Positions 39,034 to 44,172 of a stretch of 44,172 nucleotides of DNA are shown here, one piece after another; within the stretch, counting starts at the first letter, position 1; each line of letters opens with the position of its first letter. The DNA comes from Streptomyces sp. HNM0575 (GTDB taxonomy: Bacteria > Actinomycetota > Actinomycetes > Streptomycetales > Streptomycetaceae). Location: assembly GCF_012726265.1 (NCBI RefSeq), contig NZ_JAASAG010000022.1:1-44172 (forward strand). The letters are read 5' to 3'. The notes under the pieces were generated by a model, which saw nothing but the letters and a program-made list of their open reading frames with translations, was not told where the DNA came from and did no database searches. The position numbers and the translations under genes were made by a program.

Positions 39034-40611
39034 ATGACGGATGAGAGCAGGTACGAGGCGGTACGCAGCCGGGACGCGCGCTTCGACGGCGTGTTCTTCC
39101 TCGGCGTGCGTACCACCGGCATCTACTGCCGACCCAGCTGCCCCGCGGTCACGCCGAAGCGCGAGAACGTGCGCTTCCACCCCACGGCCGCGTCCGCGCA
39201 GCGCGCGGGCTTCCGCGCCTGCCGCCGCTGCCGCCCGGACGCGGTGCCGGGCTCGGCGGAGTGGAACGTGCGGGCGGATCTCGTCGGACGTGCGATGCGC
39301 ATGATCGGGGACGGTGTCGTCGACCGGGAGGGCGTCGCGGGCCTGGCGGCCCGCCTCGGCTACAGCGCACGGCAAGTGCAGCGGCAGCTCACGGCCGAAC
39401 TCGGCGCCGGCCCGGTCGCCCTCGCCCGCGCGCAGCGCGCGCACACGGCGCGGGTGCTGCTCCAGACGACGCCGCTGCCCGTCACGGAGATCGCCTTCGC
39501 CGCGGGATTCGCGAGCGTACGGCAGTTCAACGACACGGTCCGCGAGATCTACGCCCGTACGCCCAGCGCGCTGCGCGAAGCGGCGTCGCGCGGCGGCCAC
39601 GGCCGGCGGGCAGCGGCACGGGCACGCACCGGACCGCCGCACGGTCCCGGGCCCACCGGCCTGGCGCTGCGCCTCGCCCACCGCGGCCCCTACGTGCACC
39701 GGCAGATCTTCGGCTTCCTGGAGCGGCGCGCGGTGCCGGGGGTCGAGGAGGTGACGGGCGGGCCCGGCTCCCGTACGTACCGGCGCACCCTGCGGCTGCC
39801 GTACGGAACCGGAATCGCCGAGGTGGACGAGGAGGCCGCCGGCGACTGGCTCGACTGCCGCCTGCACCTCACGGACCTGCGCGATCTGACGACCGCGGTG
39901 CAGCGCGTCCGGCAGCTGTTCGACCTCGACGCCGATCCGCAGGCCGTCGCGGAACGGCTCGGCGACGACGAGTCGCTGCGCCCGCTCGTCGAGGCCACCC
40001 CGGGACTGCGTTCGCCGGGCGCCACCGATCCGTACGAACTCGCCGTGCGCGCGGTGCTCGGGCAGCAGATCACCGTCGCCGCCGCCCGCACCCTCGCGGG
40101 GCGGCTCGTCGCCGCGTACGGAAAGCCCCTCGCCTCGCCCGACGGCGGCCTCACCCACCACTTCCCCGACGCGGGCACGCTCGCCTCCGCCCCGCTCGCC
40201 GAACTCGGCATGCCGGAACGGCGGCGTGCCACCCTGCGCACCGTCGCGGAGGCGGTCGCGGACGGCACCGTCACGCTGGACCCGGGAGCGGACCGCGACG
40301 AGGCGGAGCGATCCCTGCTGGCGCTGCGCGGCATCGGGCCATGGACGGCGGGCTATGTGCGGATGCGGGCCCTCGGCGACCCGGACGTCTTCCTCGACGG
40401 TGACGTGGGTGTACGGCACGGGCTTGCGCGCAGCGGAGCCGGGGCGGGAGCGGGCGGGAGCACCGGCGGTGGGGCCGGTACGGGTGGTGCCGGTGCCGGT
40501 GCCGGTGTGGGTGTCGATGCCGGTGCCGCTGCGAGCGCGGGTGCCGGCGCGCGCTGGCGGCCGTGGCGGTCGTACGCGCTGCACCACCTGTGGCACCTCG
40601 CGGCGTCCTGA
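39034..40611 (+). CDS. Ada-AlkA fusion: methylphosphotriester sensor, AraC-type HTH and 3-methyladenine DNA glycosylase
   Basis: A 525-residue alkylation-repair protein. The Ada metal-binding domain (1-75) has Cys32, Cys36, Cys63 and Cys66; Cys32 in GIYCRPSC is the methyl acceptor position. An AraC helix-turn-helix (about 95-182) follows. Then comes an AlkA N-domain (about 205-300) and an HhH-GPD glycosylase (about 320-525) with LRGIGPWTAGYVRMRALGDP and catalytic D457. Methylation of the Ada site should turn on repair genes while the same chain excises alkylated bases. Residues 467-506 are a Gly/Ala repeat tract replacing the helix between the catalytic loop and WRPWRSYALHHLW. ATG 39034 is preferred; GTG 39031 precedes it. 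Confidence 0.92.
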   Translation: MTDESRYEAVRSRDARFDGVFFLGVRTTGIYCRPSCPAVTPKRENVRFHPTAASAQRAGFRACRRCRPDAVPGSAEWNVRADLVGRAMRMIGDGVVDREGVAGLAARLGYSARQVQRQLTAELGAGPVALARAQRAHTARVLLQTTPLPVTEIAFAAGFASVRQFNDTVREIYARTPSALREAASRGGHGRRAAARARTGPPHGPGPTGLALRLAHRGPYVHRQIFGFLERRAVPGVEEVTGGPGSRTYRRTLRLPYGTGIAEVDEEAAGDWLDCRLHLTDLRDLTTAVQRVRQLFDLDADPQAVAERLGDDESLRPLVEATPGLRSPGATDPYELAVRAVLGQQITVAAARTLAGRLVAAYGKPLASPDGGLTHHFPDAGTLASAPLAELGMPERRRATLRTVAEAVADGTVTLDPGADRDEAERSLLALRGIGPWTAGYVRMRALGDPDVFLDGDVGVRHGLARSGAGAGAGGSTGGGAGTGGAGAGAGVGVDAGAAASAGAGARWRPWRSYALHHLWHLAAS

Positions 40612-40650
40612 ACTACCGGCGCCTGCCGGGCAGTTGGGGCCGCCCGCTCC

Positions 40651-41040
40651 TCAGGCCGCGTCGAGCCCCCAGCTGTGCACCCAGTGCGGGTGCACGCGGA
40701 TCAACTCGTCGCTCATGCCCGGGGCGAGGTCGTGCGGTCCGGTCAGCAGCTCCGCCTCGCCGCGGATCTCCACGCCCCGTACGGTCCACGGGTCCGTGCT
40801 CACCAGATCGTCCACGACGAGCGCCAGCCGCGGATTGGCCTGGAGATTGCGCCACCGCTTGGTCCCGGCGAGGTCGAGGCCTCCGGAGAGGACCGTCCCG
40901 TCCTCCTGTAGGAAGTAGCCGACGGGGTTGACCTGCGGCTGCCCGGACGGGTCGACGGTGGCCATGCGGCACAGGCGCTGTGAGGCGAGATAGGCACGTT
41001 CGGCTGCGTCGAGGCCGCGTCTGCGGCGCGTAGTGCTCAT
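40651..41040 (-). CDS. PPOX class F420-dependent/pyridoxamine oxidase-like oxidoreductase
   Basis: A 129-residue split-barrel flavin/F420 enzyme. LCRMATVDPSGQPQVNPVGYF (23-43) is the typical first barrel strand pair, followed by GTKRWRNLQANPRLALVVDDL and GVEIRGEAELL. The C-terminus (RVHPHWVHSWGLD) is that of actinobacterial PPOX class members. The cofactor (F420 or FMN) and substrate are unknown. No ribosome site is seen before the ATG at 41040. Its 3' end is convergent with the Ada-AlkA gene, 39 bases apart. Confidence 0.85.
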   Translation of the reverse strand: MSTTRRRRGLDAAERAYLASQRLCRMATVDPSGQPQVNPVGYFLQEDGTVLSGGLDLAGTKRWRNLQANPRLALVVDDLVSTDPWTVRGVEIRGEAELLTGPHDLAPGMSDELIRVHPHWVHSWGLDAA

Positions 41041-41248
41041 GCGGGAAGGCTCACATGCGGCGGGCGTCCCCGCATCGGACGCCGGTCCGAACAGGGCCTG
41101 CGTCCTGAGACCTCGGCCGTACAGCCCGGGCCCCGTCCGGTATGGCCGGGGCCCGGTCCGCACGGACCGCGCGCCGCCCGTACGGACCGGGAAGGGTGAG
41201 GCGCCGAAGCGGTCATGTACGGGCCGCGCGCGGGGCAGGAATGTGGTC

Positions 41249-43261
41249 ATGAGTCAGCAGGGGTGGCCTCGGAACCCGCGCTCCGGTCAACAGGACGACT
41301 GGTGGAGCCAGTTGTACGACCCCGGGTCACCGGACACGGGCAGCAGCCGCTCGGGCGACACGCTGGACGACCGGTACGCGTCCGTGCGGCGGACCATGGG
41401 ATCGGGGACGGCGCCCGGGAGGGCACCGGAGGCTTGGGCGGAGACGGAAGCCCCGGAAGCCCCGGAAGCACCGGAGGCTCCGGGGAGGGGGCCCGCGAGA
41501 CGGGAGCCGGAGACCGGCGGCAGGGCTCCCGGGAACCCTGGGCGGGACGGCACGGGACCCGGACGTGACTCGCAGGCCGGGCGTGATGGCGGTCAGGACC
41601 CGGAACCCGGGCGTGACGCCGGATCCGGCCGGGAAGCGGATCCGGGGCCCGGCCGGGAAGCGGGCCAGGGTCCCGGCCGGGGGGCGGCCCCCGGGGTGCC
41701 GCGCTCCGAGGAGCCGCCGGCCGATCCGCGTACCGGCGGCACCTTCCGGCGGCAGCCCGTGTCCACACCGCAGCCTCCTCCGGAACCGGTGGCCAGCCCC
41801 CTGCCGGACCCCGAACCGGCCGCCCCCGCAACGGACTTGACCGACGCGGGCAGCGACGCGGGCCGCGATGCTGCCCCGGACGCGGGTACACCGGTGGCAT
41901 CGGGCGCCTCCGCGGACGCCGGGCTCTCCGCAGAGTCCGGGGTCTCTACGGACTCCAGCGGCGTACCGCTCCGTCCGGACCATGTCGGCGACCGCCCCCC
42001 GACATACGAGGCCGAACCCGGCACGTTCCCGGCGGCCGACGCCTCGTCCCTCTCCGAACTCGTACCCGACACCGTCCTGGACGGCGCCCACTACGGCGGA
42101 CTCACCCTGCGCGCCGCCTCGTTGCGCGGCGACTCCGCACGCCACCGCGGGGCCCTGCGCCGCGACGCGCTGCTCACCGCCCGCTTCGGATCGGGGGAGT
42201 CCGCACTGCTGCTGGTCGCCGTCGCCGCCGGTGGACGGGCGGCCGCGGGCGGTCACCGGGCGGCACGCGAGATCTGCCAGTCCATAGGCGGCGTCGTCGG
42301 GCGGAGCCACGTCCGTCTCGCCGAGGACATACGCGCCGGGCGGCGCGGCGCGCTCAAGTCCGGTCTCCAGCGGCTGACCGAGCGCTGCTACGGCAAACTC
42401 CGGGCGCAGGCCGCGGCGTTGGAGATGCGGCCCGAGGAGTACACGGCGGACCTGCGCTGCCTGCTGCTGTCGGCCGATCCCCGGTGCCGTACGCGAGTCT
42501 TCTTCGGCGCGGGCGCCGGCGGACTGTTCAGGCTCCGGTCGGGCGAGTGGCAGGACGTCGAACTCGACCCAGGTCCATGGGACCCACAGGGCGCACGGCT
42601 CCCAACCGGCCTGCGAGACAACGGACTTACGGGACCGGACACCGGCGCATCGGGTACGGACTCCGCGGTGAACGCCCTCGATCCCTCGGAGCTCGGCGAC
42701 CCGGCAGCGCTCAGCGTCCCGGTGGGGCCGGCAGTGCCGAAGGGGCAAGGGGCCCGGCGCACGGAGCGGCAGCAGCAGGACCCTCGGCCTCAACAGGCCG
42801 ACCGTACGGTGCAGTTGGGCCGGTCAGGTGAGCCGGGCCGGACGGGCCAGCCGTCTCAGTCGGGTGAGCCGGGCCCGTTCGGCGAGTTCGGGCAGTCCGG
42901 TCGCCCGGGCGCGCCCGGGCGCACCGGGCAGGCCGCCGCCGCGTCGTCGGCCCCGTCCGACCCGTCCGCCGGGGGCGGGCAGCCGCTTCCGCCCGTGCCG
43001 TCGCCCGTACGACCGGAGCCCGACCGGTTCCGCTTCTGCGCGGCCGTCGCCCAGCGCGGCGACACGCTGCTGCTGTGCAGCCCCGGCCTCGCCGGACCGC
43101 TGCGTGCCGAGCCCGCGTTCGCGCGCCGGCTGGCAGAGTCCTGGTCCTGGTCCCCGGAGCGTCCCGAACCACCGGGCCTCGCCGCCTTCCTGGCAGACGT
43201 CCAGCTCCGGGTACGCGGCTACGCGGACGACCGTACGGCCGTCGCGGTCTGGGAGACCTGA
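41249..43261 (+). CDS. PP2C-like protein, probably a pseudophosphatase, with long disordered segments
   Basis: A 670-residue protein. Residues 1-275 are disordered, rich in Gly, Pro, Arg, Glu and Asp with GRDxG/PGR repeats. Residues 280-440 and 590-670 together resemble a PP2C phosphatase fold split by a Gly/Gln/Ser/Pro-rich insert (about 445-590, with GEPG/SGEPG units). The metal ligands look lost: the VADGMGGH motif is replaced by VAAGGRAAAGGH (325-336), and the later SDGL by SPGL (611-614). Only the final D (DDRTAVAVW, 660-668) remains. It may be a scaffold or regulator in Ser/Thr phosphorylation. The ATG at 41249 has AGGA about ten bases upstream. Confidence 0.75.
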   Translation: MSQQGWPRNPRSGQQDDWWSQLYDPGSPDTGSSRSGDTLDDRYASVRRTMGSGTAPGRAPEAWAETEAPEAPEAPEAPGRGPARREPETGGRAPGNPGRDGTGPGRDSQAGRDGGQDPEPGRDAGSGREADPGPGREAGQGPGRGAAPGVPRSEEPPADPRTGGTFRRQPVSTPQPPPEPVASPLPDPEPAAPATDLTDAGSDAGRDAAPDAGTPVASGASADAGLSAESGVSTDSSGVPLRPDHVGDRPPTYEAEPGTFPAADASSLSELVPDTVLDGAHYGGLTLRAASLRGDSARHRGALRRDALLTARFGSGESALLLVAVAAGGRAAAGGHRAAREICQSIGGVVGRSHVRLAEDIRAGRRGALKSGLQRLTERCYGKLRAQAAALEMRPEEYTADLRCLLLSADPRCRTRVFFGAGAGGLFRLRSGEWQDVELDPGPWDPQGARLPTGLRDNGLTGPDTGASGTDSAVNALDPSELGDPAALSVPVGPAVPKGQGARRTERQQQDPRPQQADRTVQLGRSGEPGRTGQPSQSGEPGPFGEFGQSGRPGAPGRTGQAAAASSAPSDPSAGGGQPLPPVPSPVRPEPDRFRFCAAVAQRGDTLLLCSPGLAGPLRAEPAFARRLAESWSWSPERPEPPGLAAFLADVQLRVRGYADDRTAVAVWET

Positions 43262-44004
43262 CCGCACGCGCACGGCGGAGCTCGCGAGCCCGCGCGGACG
43301 CGGACCGCGCCCCGGGCACCGTCACCGGTGGCCGCTCCCCAACTGGCCCTCCGGAAACCGGGCTTGGGCGGTCTGGGAGACCTGACCGCGCACGCGCGGT
43401 GGAGCCCGCGGGTCCGCGGAGGCCAGTGGGTCCGCACAGGCGCGGACCGCGCCCCGGTCACCGTCACCGGGTGGCTGGTCCGCAACTGGCCCTCGGGGAG
43501 CTGGGCTTCGGTGGTCTGGGAGACCTGATCGCGCACGCGCGGTGGAGCCCGCGAGTCCGCTGAGGCCCGGAGCCTGCGCAGACGCGGGCCCCGCCCCGCG
43601 CACCGTCACCGGTGGCCGCTGCGCAACTGGCCCTCCGGTAACCGGGTTTCGGTGGTCTGGGAGACCTGACGGCACACGCGCGCGGCGGAGCCCGCGAGTC
43701 CGCAGACGCGGACCCCGCCCCGGGCACCGTCACCGGTGGCCGCTGCGCAACTGGCCCTCCGGGAACCGGGCTTGGGCGGTCTGGGAGACCTGACCGCACG
43801 CGCAGGGCGGAGCCCGCGAGTCCGCTGAGGCCCGTGGGTCCGCGCGGACGCGGACCCCGCCCCGGGCACCGTCACCGGTGGCCGCTGCGCAACTGGCCCT
43901 CCGGGAACCGGGTTTCGGCGGTCTGGGAGACCTGACCGCGCACGCGCGGCGGAGTCCGTGCGTCCGCGCAGACGCGGGCCCCGCCCCGCGCACCGTCACC
44001 GGTG
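43262..44004. repeat. Tandem array of 124/142-bp units containing copies of the preceding gene's 3' end
   Basis: GTCTGGGAGACCTGA, the last four codons and stop of the PP2C-like gene at 43247-43261, recurs at 43371, 43514, 43655, 43779 and 43921 (spacings 124, 143, 141, 124, 142). Each unit also carries CACCGTCACCGG, an AACTGGCCCTCCGG block and a GGAGCCCGCGNGTCCGC block. The longer units hold an extra segment of about 18 bases (GGCCCGTGGGTCCGC-like). A last partial unit ends in the terminator at 44005. In each unit the frame leading to the stop reads similar Trp-rich words (NWPSGNRAWAVWET). No gene is credited here. Confidence 0.9.
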
Positions 44005-44050
44005 GCCGCCCCGCAACCGGCCCGCCGGTAACCGCACTTCGCGGGGCGGC
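44005..44050 (+). terminator. Terminator closing the repeat array
   Basis: Arms GCCGCCCCGC (44005-44014) and GCGGGGCGGC (44041-44050) pair perfectly. The loop holds an inner ACCGG-CCCG-CCGGT hairpin, and CCTTTTTC follows 13 bases later. This is the closest thing to an intrinsic terminator with a T run in the window. Confidence 0.75.
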
Positions 44051-44107
44051 AGCCCCCATTACCTTTTTCGTGGCCCTGCAACGGGGCTCCCGGTCTCTGG
44101 AGCTGGC

Positions 44108-44172
44108 ATGACTGAGTCCCCCTGTCGAGTGCATGGCCTGGGGGGTGGTGTCACCGGTTCCGGAGGCACTGA
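44108..44172 (+). CDS. 5' end of an unidentified gene (runs off the right edge)
   Basis: An ATG at 44108 with GGAG five bases upstream opens a frame without stops to the window end (21 codons, starting MTESPCRVHGLGGGVTG). It is too short to identify. The good ribosome site and its place after a terminator favour a real gene start. Confidence 0.5.
   Translation, partial: MTESPCRVHGLGGGVTGSGGT

Noticed and set aside
43262..44004. Terminal repeats as a CRISPR array
   Set aside because: Units are 124-142 bases with no short identical repeats plus unique spacers, and no cas genes are near.

Overview
The window is high-GC actinobacterial DNA, almost certainly from a Streptomyces or a close relative. 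The signs are strong G/C at third codon positions, many GTG starts, 4-base stop/start overlaps, and typical streptomycete families: a furA-katG operon, a cysteine-rich leader peptide before a sulfite reductase, an HATPase / Xre-DUF5753 / DUF397 trio, SAV2148-type HEPN, PadR-HAAS and mycothiol-dependent isomerases. There are no rRNA or tRNA genes, CRISPR arrays, transposases or phage genes. It reads as chromosomal housekeeping and accessory DNA, not a mobile island.

Layout. 1-3.1 kb: the 5' end of a rho gene running off the left edge, then DHA2-type MFS and LysE exporters. 3.2-6.0 kb: peroxide-defence operon furA-katG, closed by a perfect 17-bp terminator. 6.0-12.4 kb: GNAT acetyltransferase, DUF1707-FHA protein, glycogen debranching enzyme GlgX, SAV2148-family HEPN protein, DUF1697 protein. 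12.4-15.5 kb: secreted subtilase with a palindromic upstream region, then a stand-alone winged-helix regulator. 15.6-22.9 kb: an assimilatory sulfate-reduction operon on the minus strand (leader peptide, sirA, mini-ORFs in a 119-bp tandem duplication, a zinc-ribbon protein, cysH, a further mini-ORF, cysC, cysD, cysN, sirohydrochlorin chelatase). 23.1-27.2 kb: GNAT, ABC-class ATPase, PfkB kinase. 27.3-29.1 kb: WhiJ-like regulatory trio. 29.2-32.1 kb: AidB-like flavoprotein and YihY-like membrane protein, divergent across an 18-bp gap. 32.2-36.6 kb: HAAS membrane protein with PadR, RsgA, a hypothetical, a mycothiol-dependent isomerase. 36.7-37.4 kb: a NUDIX gene beside a decapitated regulator remnant. 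37.6-41.0 kb: MFS, Ada-AlkA repair fusion, PPOX oxidoreductase. 41.2-44.2 kb: a degenerate PP2C-like protein followed by a tandem array built from copies that include its own 3' end, then the start of a last gene.

How the genes work together. The sulfate operon holds activation (CysDN), APS reduction (CysH), sulfite reduction (SirA), an APS kinase (CysC) and iron insertion into sirohaem (chelatase). Its genes are joined by ATGA/GTGA overlaps, and at least three mini-ORFs tile the gaps so that ribosomes could hand over from gene to gene. FurA-KatG answers peroxide and metal status. AidB and Ada-AlkA both belong to alkylation defence but are 8 kb apart.

The most unusual signals are: (i) the mini-ORF chain and its 119-bp duplication in the sulfur operon; (ii) the terminal repeat array carrying five extra copies of the PP2C-like gene's stop region; (iii) divergent leaderless-looking genes sharing an overlapping -10 element; (iv) low-complexity in-frame expansions inside at least eight otherwise conserved proteins.
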